Shown: positions 25,390 to 32,180 of the stretch, piece by piece
How positions within the stretch are numbered: position 1 is the stretch's first letter
How the letters are laid out: each line of letters starts with the position of its first letter
NCBI GenBank assembly: GCA_019218445.1
Contig: JAHUUM010000020.1
Coordinates: 1-40,166, forward strand
Reading direction: 5' to 3'
DNA length: 40,166 bases
DNA from: Weeksellaceae bacterium TAE3-ERU29
Lineage (GTDB): Bacteria; Bacteroidota; Bacteroidia; Flavobacteriales; Weeksellaceae
Notes under the pieces: generated by a model
The model's database searches: none
What the model saw: only the letters and a program-made list of their open reading frames with translations
What the model was told of the DNA's origin: nothing
Translations under genes and position numbers: made by a program

Positions 25390-25717
25390 CAATTTTCTCG
25401 GTAGGACGAGCTATAACCGCTTTATCTCCATTCACAATGATTGGGCGTTCTATAAGTTTTGGATTTTCTGCCATGGCTTGAATGATTTCATCATCGGAAA
25501 GGTCTTTGTCTTTGTAGTTTTCTTTCCAAATGGCTTCGTTTTTACGGACTAAGTCAATCGGTTTTATCCCAAGTTTTTTTATTAAATCTTTTAATTCCTC
25601 CTCGGATAAATTTTGATCTAAATATTTAATGATTTCAAATTCTTTTCCTTTGGATTCTAAATATTCTACACCAGCTCGGCTTTTGCTACATCTCGGATTG
25701 TGGTAAATAGTTATCAT
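25376..25717 (-). CDS. arsC: ArsC-family protein (arsenate reductase/Spx-like)
   Basis: A 113-residue thioredoxin-fold protein. Cys9 in NPRCSKSR at the N-terminus is the catalytic cysteine of glutaredoxin-coupled arsenate reductases, and IERPIIV near residue 90 carries the conserved Arg-Pro. ArsC reduces arsenate to arsenite using glutathione or glutaredoxin. Many Bacteroidota copies stand alone without arsB or arsR, as here, and may have another redox role. It overlaps the following hypothetical gene by 14 nt. Confidence 0.88.
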   Translation of the reverse strand: MITIYHNPRCSKSRAGVEYLESKGKEFEIIKYLDQNLSEEELKDLIKKLGIKPIDLVRKNEAIWKENYKDKDLSDDEIIQAMAENPKLIERPIIVNGDKAVIARPTEKIDEVL

Positions 25718-25721
25718 ATTT

Positions 25722-25850
25722 TTAGTTTTTCTCTACAAATTTAGAATATTCTTTCTTATAGGAAAAGAAATCCCTTATTTCTTCATACTCAACAGTTGGG
25801 TATTTATGTTTTATGTCATTGTATAAAGAGTACCCTAAAAAAGAGCTTAA
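25722..25850 (-). pseudogene. C-terminal remnant duplicated from the membrane-protein gene at 27673-28383
   Basis: The bases 25752-25851 repeat 27676-27775 with only a couple of mismatches. In frame they encode 42 residues, beginning LSSFLGYSLYNDIKHKYP as in the end of that gene, after an in-frame stop and without a start codon. The fragment continues for about nine residues beyond the point where the complete gene stops. It is a truncated copy left by recombination. Confidence 0.85.
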
Positions 25851-25916
25851 TTATAATGTATAATTTCATCTAAAGTCTTAGTTTGGAGATTGCTATGATA
25901 TTTTACTATTAAATTA

Positions 25917-26477
25917 CTAACTATTTCTCAGAAAGGTTATAGCTTTTTTATGGTCTCTTAATTTATTTTTTAATAATTTTTCTAAGTTTTCAGGATTAAC
26001 ATCTAATATATCTGAACTAATTACACATGGAGTTTTATAAAAAACATAATATCCTATCATGTTTATTTTTCTAAGAATATTTTTAGTACTCCTAATATGA
26101 TTTTCAGGTTTTTTTATTATAATATTAATAGTATTATATTTTTTAGATATTGTAATAGTCCTTATATCTTCCCACTTTATTAATCCATTAAATAAAAGAA
26201 TAGAATTATTAACTATACCTTCGTCACTAATTTTTAAACCGAAAATAGTATCTGAAAAATATAAATGATAAATATGTTGTACTAGTCCAAATATCGAAAA
26301 TAATAAAACAACATATCCAGAAAATATAACTGAAAATTTTGTTCTAAAAATAAAAACTCCTATAAATTTTGATGGATATAGAATAATGAATATTCCAAAT
26401 ATGCACATAACGAGTATAATTAATAAAAGAATATAAAGTTTACGTTTATTTTTTTTTAATAATATTTTTATTTCCAT
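25917..26477 (-). CDS. STM3941-like two-helix membrane protein, probable immunity protein
   Basis: About 186 residues from the ATG at 26477. Two N-terminal transmembrane helices (about 15-37 and 48-72) are followed by a soluble domain beginning FGLKISDEGIVNNS and containing LIKWEDIRTITI. This layout resembles the STM3941 family, small membrane proteins often found beside polymorphic-toxin genes. The assignment is from memory of the pattern. It follows an Imm40-like gene in the same direction, which supports an immunity role. The toxin it would block is not present in intact form. Confidence 0.65.
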   Translation of the reverse strand: MEIKILLKKNKRKLYILLLIILVMCIFGIFIILYPSKFIGVFIFRTKFSVIFSGYVVLLFSIFGLVQHIYHLYFSDTIFGLKISDEGIVNNSILLFNGLIKWEDIRTITISKKYNTINIIIKKPENHIRSTKNILRKINMIGYYVFYKTPCVISSDILDVNPENLEKLLKNKLRDHKKAITFLRNS

Positions 26478-26631
26478 ATTTTTTTTTAAATAAAAGAGGA
26501 TCTTCAAAACCATGACTTATTACTAAACTACCTTTTTTCTTAAAAACTATCTCAAAATTAGAATCATACCAACAATCTGTTTGATAATAGTAAAAAATAA
26601 GATTTTCATTTTTTATTCTTCTTCTGAACAT
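26446..26631 (-). CDS. Small 61-residue ORF, possible gene fragment
   Basis: It begins with ATG 29 nt after the Imm40-like stop, directly behind an in-frame stop codon, and overlaps the next gene start by 32 nt. The sequence is charged, has no signal peptide, and ends in a lysine-rich tail read from an A-rich stretch where a frameshift would be easy. I do not recognise it. It could be a real small gene, a frameshifted start of something longer, or a toxin-tail remnant like those elsewhere in this block. Confidence 0.35.
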   Translation of the reverse strand: MFRRRIKNENLIFYYYQTDCWYDSNFEIVFKKKGSLVISHGFEDPLLFKKKYGNKNIIKKK

Positions 26632-26660
26632 AAGATATTACACCAAATTTACGCAATAAC

Positions 26661-26999
26661 TCAAACCTGTGGCACTAAAACAAAAAAAGTATTTTCCGAA
26701 TCTTTTATTTTATAATTTTTAATATAATCTATTGCTTTATTGATGCTACGTGATGTAAACTCTTTATCGGTTTCATATTCAAACTTTTCACAATACCAGT
26801 TATTATAATTAGGTTGAAATATGCCTTCAATACTGTAATATACATCACCTCCAAGAATGGCAATATTTAAATGATGTAATTTTTCTAATATCTCTATTGC
26901 TTGAGATTGGTTGAAAGCCCAATTATTGATGCCAAATTGTTCAAGATCTACCCCAACTTTTAAAATTTTGTCAATTTCTTTTGACCAAACTGTTTTCAT
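26661..26999 (-). CDS. Imm40-like immunity protein
   Basis: A 112-residue cytosolic protein. The patterns WSKEIDKILKVG at the start, INNWAF near residue 24, ILGGDVYY near 48 and YNNWYCEKFE near 64, with the ending FFVLVPQV, match what I recall of immunity protein 40. Imm40 proteins neutralise a cognate C-terminal toxin domain of polymorphic secreted toxins. No full toxin gene is adjacent. A short coding remnant ends 6 nt upstream, in the position a toxin tail would occupy. Confidence 0.7.
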   Translation of the reverse strand: MKTVWSKEIDKILKVGVDLEQFGINNWAFNQSQAIEILEKLHHLNIAILGGDVYYSIEGIFQPNYNNWYCEKFEYETDKEFTSRSINKAIDYIKNYKIKDSENTFFVLVPQV

Positions 27000-27005
27000 G
27001 TTTAA

Positions 27006-27140
27006 TTATTTGATTGGATTAAAATATATATTTTTTATTAAATTAACTTTTTTTTGGGGACTTGAATTGTATTTAAAAACTAAATATTTCATTTTAAGTA
27101 ATTTTATTTTTTCCACTATTTCACCAGATTTTCCACTGAT
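27006..27140 (-). pseudogene. Possible toxin C-terminal remnant upstream of the Imm40-like gene
   Basis: An open frame of 44 codons without a plausible start, beginning straight after a stop codon. It ends 6 nt before the Imm40-like ATG and contains KIKLLKMKYLVFKYNSSPQ. Toxin-then-immunity order with a tiny gap is standard in polymorphic-toxin cassettes, so this may be the last part of a lost toxin. It is short and AT-rich, so chance is a real alternative. Confidence 0.3.
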
Positions 27141-27155
27141 TTATTTTATAATAAA

Positions 27156-27653
27156 CTATTGGGCAATAAATTCTATAGGCATAGAAGAATCAATTTTTTG
27201 ATGGGTGATTGGACCTTTCATCTTTAATAAATAAAGCGAAAATCGTTTGGGTATATTTATATCATTAATATTATAATAAATATTATCTCTTATTCCTGAG
27301 TGGTTAAAAGGGGGAATCAATTTATTTGGTGATTTTGATAATATATAATTTTCATAATCTTCTGTATCTATGTCTAAGATAAGGTTAATGTTATTTGTTT
27401 TAAGTATTTTTCCATCAACATACATCCATTCATATTCAGTCCATGCATTGATTAAAATATGTTCCTTTCCAAAAATTTTTAGATTATTCGGTATAACTTT
27501 ATAACGCTTTATTAAAACGTCTAATTCCTTTGCTCTTTCTATACTAAAAGAAGAATATGGAACATTATTTTTAACAGTTATATCACGTCTACATGAAATC
27601 GCCAATATCAAAAAGAAAAAAATACTGTATTTTTTAATTTTAATCCAGTCCAT
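27156..27653 (-). CDS. Small lipoprotein, immunity-like, unknown family
   Basis: 165 residues with a lipoprotein signal whose lipobox ends AISC (about residue 21). The mature part is mixed alpha/beta and rich in N, I, K and Y (for example YEWMYVDGKILKTNNINLIL), with no recognised domain. It lies 19 nt after the preceding membrane-protein gene and 15 nt before the short remnant upstream of Imm40. Periplasmic lipoproteins of this size are common as immunity proteins against cell-wall or membrane toxins; here that is inferred only from context. Confidence 0.7.
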   Translation of the reverse strand: MDWIKIKKYSIFFFLILAISCRRDITVKNNVPYSSFSIERAKELDVLIKRYKVIPNNLKIFGKEHILINAWTEYEWMYVDGKILKTNNINLILDIDTEDYENYILSKSPNKLIPPFNHSGIRDNIYYNINDINIPKRFSLYLLKMKGPITHQKIDSSMPIEFIAQ

Positions 27654-27672
27654 AGTATATAATTTGTAAATT

Positions 27673-28383
27673 TTATTTCTTATAGGAAAAGAAATCCCTT
27701 ATTTCTTCATATTCAACAGTTGGGTATTTATGCTTTATGTCATTGTATAAAGAGTACCCTAAAAAAGAGCTTAATAAATAAAACTCATCATTTGTTATTA
27801 TTTTAATATAATAAAAGTTACTAAGGTTATTTGCTCGAGATCCAAATAGTTCTACTGAATCATATTTATAAAAAATAATTTTTTCTATGTTTTGAATAGA
27901 TATTTTCTCGTTATTTATTTGAATAGAGTCATTTAACAACCTAACATTTTTGGAAAAGTCTTGTTTTATAAAAGGTAAAATAACCCGAATTTGTATTCCC
28001 AAAAGCACAAGAAGACCTATACAACCAATAAAAAACACATACGAATCCCGAAATGAAACATAAACGAAATAAAAGAAAAAAATTAATGTAATGAATAAAT
28101 AGCCTGTTGAGATAAGAAAACTACTTAATGAAAAGCTATATCTTTCACTTTTTTTATTGAACCATAAAAGATGAATGTTTTGCAAAAACATGAAATAAGA
28201 CAAATGGATAGCTGTTTTCTTTTTCAAAAAAGAATAACAAATAGAATATACTATAATTAAAGGCAAAATAAAGTAAATGTTCTTTATCGAGAATATACTG
28301 TATTCAGGGATGAGTAGCACAGCTATTATATAGACGGGGATTGCTATGATGCTTAACGTTAAGAGGGCTTTTATTATTTTCAT
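27673..28383 (-). CDS. Four-helix membrane protein, unknown, partly duplicated nearby
   Basis: About 236 residues from the ATG at 28383 (an in-frame TTG at 28398 is less likely). Four hydrophobic segments are visible, two near the N-terminus (about 5-28 and 35-55) and two around 85-140. They are followed by a cytosolic domain with ISIQNIEKIIFYKYDSVEL, reminiscent of membrane-anchored PH-like domains. Its last 33 codons recur as a truncated copy at 25722-25850, which has a longer C-terminus, so this copy may itself be recombinant at its 3' end. Function unknown; context suggests an immunity or accessory role. Confidence 0.7.
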   Translation of the reverse strand: MKIIKALLTLSIIAIPVYIIAVLLIPEYSIFSIKNIYFILPLIIVYSICYSFLKKKTAIHLSYFMFLQNIHLLWFNKKSERYSFSLSSFLISTGYLFITLIFFFYFVYVSFRDSYVFFIGCIGLLVLLGIQIRVILPFIKQDFSKNVRLLNDSIQINNEKISIQNIEKIIFYKYDSVELFGSRANNLSNFYYIKIITNDEFYLLSSFLGYSLYNDIKHKYPTVEYEEIRDFFSYKK

Positions 28384-28416
28384 CTTTATTTGAATCAAAA
28401 TTCACAATGGATTATA

Positions 28417-28824
28417 TCACATTATTTGTACATAGACGATTATTTTTTTATTTGAAGGGTCTACTATTAATATGTCCATATCACGATTATCAAAATCATC
28501 TAAAATGACTTTATAATACCCTACTTTTAAATTTTTGTATTGAGAAGGTAATCCATTTACTTCTAGCTCTTCTTGTATAGGAAGTTGCTTTAAGGGGCCA
28601 AATGATTCTAAATTAATTTTCTCATAATTATAAATTAGAAGTTTATCTCCATCTCCGTTTATGTCCCATTTTTCTTCTTTATTGAGTAATTCAAGACCAC
28701 TTGCTTCAATGTTAATATTAAAGATTCTTTCAATTTGTTTTTGGGGACTAAAATACCAGAAATAAAAGAATATAAGGATAAAAATAAAAAAACTGGCTAT
28801 TATAAGAGGTTTATACATTCTCAT
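28417..28824 (-). CDS. Single-span membrane protein, probable immunity protein next to a toxin tail
   Basis: 135 residues with one N-terminal membrane helix (about 6-26) and a soluble extracytoplasmic domain that includes WDINGDGDKLLIYNYEK and a DNRDMDILIVD stretch. No family recognised. Its ATG lies one base after the stop of a toxin-like C-terminal fragment (TAG-T-ATG). That position is the classic immunity-gene position in a polymorphic-toxin cassette, so immunity to that lost toxin is likely. Confidence 0.68.
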   Translation of the reverse strand: MRMYKPLIIASFFIFILIFFYFWYFSPQKQIERIFNINIEASGLELLNKEEKWDINGDGDKLLIYNYEKINLESFGPLKQLPIQEELEVNGLPSQYKNLKVGYYKVILDDFDNRDMDILIVDPSNKKIIVYVQIM

Positions 28825-28825
28825 A

Positions 28826-29086
28826 CTACAGATATTTAATTTTAAAAGGTTTTCCTGAGGATATCATATTATATATTCTTGTAATAATTTCATTTTTAGG
28901 ACTTCTTGTCCCCCATGGCTTGGGGGCGAAATCATAAGCATCATAGAATCCTGTGTGTTTTCTAAATTCATTTTTATTATATTCATAATAAACAGTTGCT
29001 CTACCAAAAGAAAGCTTTAAATCAGTATTTGCCTTATAAAAATTGACTATAGTTGAACAATTATTATAAATCTTATCACCATAGTG
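28826..29086 (-). pseudogene. Orphan toxin C-terminal tail (no start, truncated)
   Basis: An in-frame stretch of 86 codons ending in TAG one base before the next gene. It encodes an apparently well-formed domain end, with YDAYDFAPKPWGTRSPKNEI followed by ITRIYN and a final KPFKIKY. This type of ending (YDFxPxPWGxRSxKNE...) resembles the extreme C-termini of Rhs/polymorphic toxins as I remember them. There is no start codon in frame. At 29078 the frame runs into DNA duplicated from upstream of another gene, so the toxin was cut by recombination. The rest of 28825-29280 holds only repeat-derived scraps. Confidence 0.6.
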
Positions 29087-29172
29087 TAAAAGAATTAGAT
29101 TAAACTAAAGATGTTATTATACGAATTTAAATAATATTTTAGATAAATACTATACTTATTTTACCATAGTAT
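29078..29172. repeat. Mosaic of duplicated gene-start regions
   Basis: 29078-29149 matches 31957-32028 without gaps: the first 28 and last 25 bases are identical or nearly so, with a divergent middle. The target is the start and upstream region of the lipoprotein gene at 31398-31961. 29147-29172 resembles 30969-30998, the start region of the other lipoprotein gene, with a 4-base deletion. Two paralogous gene starts have been fused end to end. Confidence 0.75.
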
Positions 29173-29280
29173 GAATTTATTCTGGGTTTGATATTGAAAA
29201 TAAGATAATAGCGTTACTTAACCCCATGAAACCTTGCTGGGATAAAATTAATAATTTTAAGAAAAACGAGCCATGGTATC

Positions 29281-29730
29281 TTACTCTCTTTCTTCATACA
29301 CAAAATTTATTTCTATTGTATCTTGATAAATAGTATGAAGCGTATCATTATTTTCTTCCTTCCACCAAATTATGGGGAGTGGCAAATTACAAGGTGTTAA
29401 TTGTTCTATGACTTCTGTTCTACTTTTGGGATTGGGCGAATAGATGATTCCTTTATGAAAATTATCTACCATTATGTCTAAAAGTAAACTATCCACCTTT
29501 TCTGAGTTAATAAGCACATAACTACTGGAAAAAAATATAGTTGAATCATTAATCCGAGTCCCCTCTCTATCACAACCTATAAAGTCCACTTTCATTGTGT
29601 CTAATTTATCATTATGCTGAATAATAAATCTTGTTCTTTTTGATATCAAATTAGACATAAAATAAACGAAAATGCATGCTGAAATGAACCAAAAAAATAA
29701 ATACCATTTGAATAATTTACTCTTAATCAT
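29281..29730 (-). CDS. Single-span membrane protein, unknown, immunity-like
   Basis: 149 residues with one N-terminal membrane helix (about 8-27) and an extracytoplasmic domain containing MKVDFIGCDREGTRINDSTI and LPLPIIWWKEEN. No family recognised. The ATG overlaps the stop of a short ORF by 4 nt (ATGA), implying coupled translation. Size, topology and setting resemble the neighbouring gene at 28417-28824, so a similar protective role is the working guess. Confidence 0.65.
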   Translation of the reverse strand: MIKSKLFKWYLFFWFISACIFVYFMSNLISKRTRFIIQHNDKLDTMKVDFIGCDREGTRINDSTIFFSSSYVLINSEKVDSLLLDIMVDNFHKGIIYSPNPKSRTEVIEQLTPCNLPLPIIWWKEENNDTLHTIYQDTIEINFVYEERE

Positions 29731-29945
29731 ACCAATATTCTTTTAAATAATTTATCTTCATAGCCGGATTTTAATTTTAGTAGATTTTCATCACTAGTAT
29801 AAATGGAATCAGTATTATATGGATAAAAAGAGTAGCTCCCACCATTCATGTTACTTTTCGAAAAATGAAATAAATTTATATTCTTAAATAAATTTTCAAT
29901 AGTCGTTTTATTCTTTAAGTAATTAATTAAAGTATTAATATTCAT
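29727..29945 (-). CDS. Short 72-residue ORF coupled to the following gene
   Basis: It starts at ATG 29945 (an in-frame TTG lies at 29972) and ends in an ATGA overlap with the next gene. No signal peptide or membrane span; it contains SNMNGGSYSFYPYNTDSIYT. I do not recognise it. It may be a real small protein or the surviving end of a larger one whose immunity gene follows. Confidence 0.45.
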   Translation of the reverse strand: MNINTLINYLKNKTTIENLFKNINLFHFSKSNMNGGSYSFYPYNTDSIYTSDENLLKLKSGYEDKLFKRILV

Positions 29946-30001
29946 ACTGAATTTTATTATATAAGTCTTCAATAATTATAAGAGTTATTTATTCTGTTGT
30001 T

Positions 30002-30265
30002 TCAATTAAACAATTCTATCAAGCCTAATACTAAGAAAAGTAAGGTACCTAAAAACAGACCATAAGGAATAATTTTAAGGGCTTTTAAGTAAGAATAAAC
30101 ATAATGGCTAAATGCCAGATTATAGGATTCTGATAAACTGTCTTTTCTCTCGAATTTTTCAGGCTTTTTATTTATCTTTTTAAAGAATAAATAAATCACA
30201 AAACAAATAAGACCAAGTATAAAGCTAACTAATGCTTTTTCAAAATATTCTGCTGCTGTTGACAT
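30002..30265 (-). CDS. 87-residue two-helix membrane protein, copy A
   Basis: It has two hydrophobic segments (about 10-28 and 65-84) joined by a charged linker with KKINKKPEKFERKDSL. It is a close paralogue of the gene at 31014-31277 (about a dozen differences in 87 residues). The two copies share flanking DNA as well, so they arose by tandem duplication together with a lipoprotein gene. Function unknown. Confidence 0.72.
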   Translation of the reverse strand: MSTAAEYFEKALVSFILGLICFVIYLFFKKINKKPEKFERKDSLSESYNLAFSHYVYSYLKALKIIPYGLFLGTLLFLVLGLIELFN

Positions 30266-30361
30266 AATTCATTATTTTATAAATTTACTTTTATAAAAAT
30301 TAGTCCCTAAAGAAAAACCTGTACTTCCATCTCAGATTTCTTTGAAGCTATTTCTAATTTC

Positions 30362-30991
30362 TTAACCTTTTATACTTGCGATATAGTGATTACAAACTTT
30401 TAGGGATTTATCATATATTTTACTTACATTATACCGTTTAAATCGATAAAACTCATCTATTTCTTTTTCATGCTTGGTTCTATAATCTTTTATTCTATAC
30501 AATTTGAAGGAAGTTGAATCTATGATTTTCCCTTCTTCTTCAATCAAATAATAATCACCTCTATGATTGTAAAACCACTGTATGAATATCGTATCATTTT
30601 TTATCTCATACTTCCCCCAATTCCATATTGAAGCAGTAGGTCTTCTTTGCTCATTAGTGTTTTTTAGAAATTCATTTATATTCCTATTAAGCATATACTC
30701 AGACATTTTTATATCGCATTCCAAACTTATAGAATCTCCACATTGATCACCATATCCTATTTTAGGAATATACATATAGCCATTCTTTAGAAAAACTCGC
30801 ATAACTATTCCTTGCCCCATATATTTTGAATAACTATTATTGTAATCAAAAATTGAATAATAATAACCATCAATATTAATTTGATTTATCTCAATATTAT
30901 GATTTAATTTAAAATACTTTTGATTGAATCTTTTTGGAAAACAAGAAACAACTGATATAAAAACAAATACTATACTTATATATTTCACCAT
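30362..30991 (-). CDS. Lipoprotein of unknown function, paired with copy A of the 87-residue protein
   Basis: 209 residues with a lipoprotein signal (MVKYISIVFVFISVVSC). The mature part contains YSIFDYNNSYSKYMGQGIVM and a tryptophan-containing ASIWNWGKYEIKNDTIFIQW segment. The latter, a readout strand of the type KYEIKNDTIFIQ, is common in small Bacteroidota lipoproteins. It starts 22 nt after the 87-residue copy B gene and shares its start region (CACTATGGT) with the lipoprotein at 31398-31961, but the rest of the proteins differ. An immunity-type role is inferred from context. Confidence 0.68.
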   Translation of the reverse strand: MVKYISIVFVFISVVSCFPKRFNQKYFKLNHNIEINQINIDGYYYSIFDYNNSYSKYMGQGIVMRVFLKNGYMYIPKIGYGDQCGDSISLECDIKMSEYMLNRNINEFLKNTNEQRRPTASIWNWGKYEIKNDTIFIQWFYNHRGDYYLIEEEGKIIDSTSFKLYRIKDYRTKHEKEIDEFYRFKRYNVSKIYDKSLKVCNHYIASIKG

Positions 30992-31013
30992 AGTGTGAAA
31001 GGTTTTATGAGTT

Positions 31014-31277
31014 TCAATTAATTAATTCTATCAAGCCTAATACTAAGAAAAGTAAGGTACCTAAAAATAGACCATAAGGGATAATTTTAAAGGATTTTAA
31101 ATGATAATAAATATAATGCCTAAATGCCTGACTATAGGATTCTAATAAACTGTCTTTTCTCTCGAATTTTTCAGGCTTTTTATTTATCTTTTTAAAGAAT
31201 AAATTAATCACAAAACAAATAAGACCAAGTATAAAACTAACTAATGCTTTTTCAAAATATTCTACTGCTGTTGACAT
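31014..31277 (-). CDS. 87-residue two-helix membrane protein, copy B
   Basis: Paralogue of the gene at 30002-30265 with the same N-terminal MSTA-EYFEKALVSFILG block and C-terminal PYGLFLGTLLFLVLGLIEL block. Most changes are in the central linker. The duplicated DNA extends about 100 bases upstream of the start codon in both copies. Function unknown. Confidence 0.72.
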   Translation of the reverse strand: MSTAVEYFEKALVSFILGLICFVINLFFKKINKKPEKFERKDSLLESYSQAFRHYIYYHLKSFKIIPYGLFLGTLLFLVLGLIELIN

Positions 31278-31397
31278 AATTCATTATTTTATAAATTTAC
31301 TTTTATAAAAATTAGTCCCTAAAGGAAAACCTGTACTTCCATCATCTCAGTCTTCTTTGAAACTATTTCCCATTTCTGTTTCTTTGCTCCTAATCGT

Positions 31398-31961
31398 TTA
31401 CCAATCCGGTTTAAAGTTTAGATATTTTTTAGGTAAAACTTTTTTGACATAAACACTTCCGTATATACCATCTAATAGTAAAATTGAATCGTTGTAAATT
31501 AATATTTCTTTATTCTCCATATATCCTCCTCCATCACCAAAAACAAAGTATTGTAACATAAATTTACCCCTCGATTTTCCATAATACCCCATATACCCTC
31601 TTCTTGGATCAAAGTCTTCTTCAATAATTTCATTCATGTTTTTATAAACTTTTAAATAATTAAATTTATTATTATCATAAAACTTTAGAGTAACACCAAA
31701 ATCAAATTTTTTGTATTCAAATTGGTTATTATTCTGATTCCAAATACTATACTCTGATAATTTGTAGTTTGAGATACGATTATTTTCAAATTGAAAATTT
31801 GCTTTTTCTACATAAAATACATCTTTAGAAATTAAATCAATTGGTTCAAAATTTTTGAATCTAATTTTACTAACTCTAGGCATGCCCCAATCATTTCTTT
31901 TGAATATACATGATGTTATTGAAAGCATGAAAAAAATAAATATAAACTTAGTTTTTACCAT
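31398..31961 (-). CDS. Lipoprotein of unknown function, first gene of the immunity-like array
   Basis: 187 residues with a lipoprotein signal whose lipobox ends ITSC (residue 18). The mature part contains a glycine- and tyrosine-rich PRRGYMGYYGKSRGKFMLQY segment and NKEILIYNDSILLLDGIYGS. No family recognised. It is the most upstream minus-strand gene of the block, divergent from the MscS gene. Its start and promoter region was copied to 29078-29149. Confidence 0.68.
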   Translation of the reverse strand: MVKTKFIFIFFMLSITSCIFKRNDWGMPRVSKIRFKNFEPIDLISKDVFYVEKANFQFENNRISNYKLSEYSIWNQNNNQFEYKKFDFGVTLKFYDNNKFNYLKVYKNMNEIIEEDFDPRRGYMGYYGKSRGKFMLQYFVFGDGGGYMENKEILIYNDSILLLDGIYGSVYVKKVLPKKYLNFKPDW

Positions 31962-32180
31962 AGTGTAAAAGAATTAGATTAAACAAAAAATTTCATTACA
32001 CTAATTTAAATAATATTTTAGATAAATCAATCACTTAAAAAAATTACCTTCATTCTCTTTTTTTTTATCGAACCTCCCCTTCTCTACTCCTTAAATTGAG
32101 ATAAATTATATATAATTTCAAATTTTTCTTTATGAATTTAAAATTATATTCTATATTGTGTCCCTAAAATTCAATAATAA

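Larger units (their letters stand above)
30002..31378. repeat. Tandem duplication of about 350 bp carrying the 87-residue gene
   Basis: 30002-30345 and 31014-31360 align along the coding region and the DNA upstream of it, including TTTATAAAAATTAGTCCCTA and AACCTGTACTTCCATC, with a 3-base difference near the end. The unit between them contains one lipoprotein gene. Copies differ by scattered substitutions, so the event is not very recent. Confidence 0.85.

Noticed and set aside
26911-27201. 96-codon plus-strand frame over the Imm40 region
   Set aside because: It overlaps the recognisable Imm40-like gene on the other strand and has AT-driven, phenylalanine- and isoleucine-rich composition without a domain.
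29173-29280. Possible gene or RNA between the mosaic repeat and the single-span gene
   Set aside because: Only a short hydrophobic frame of about 33 codons without a start, plus a small CCCA/TGGG inverted repeat; too little to support a feature.
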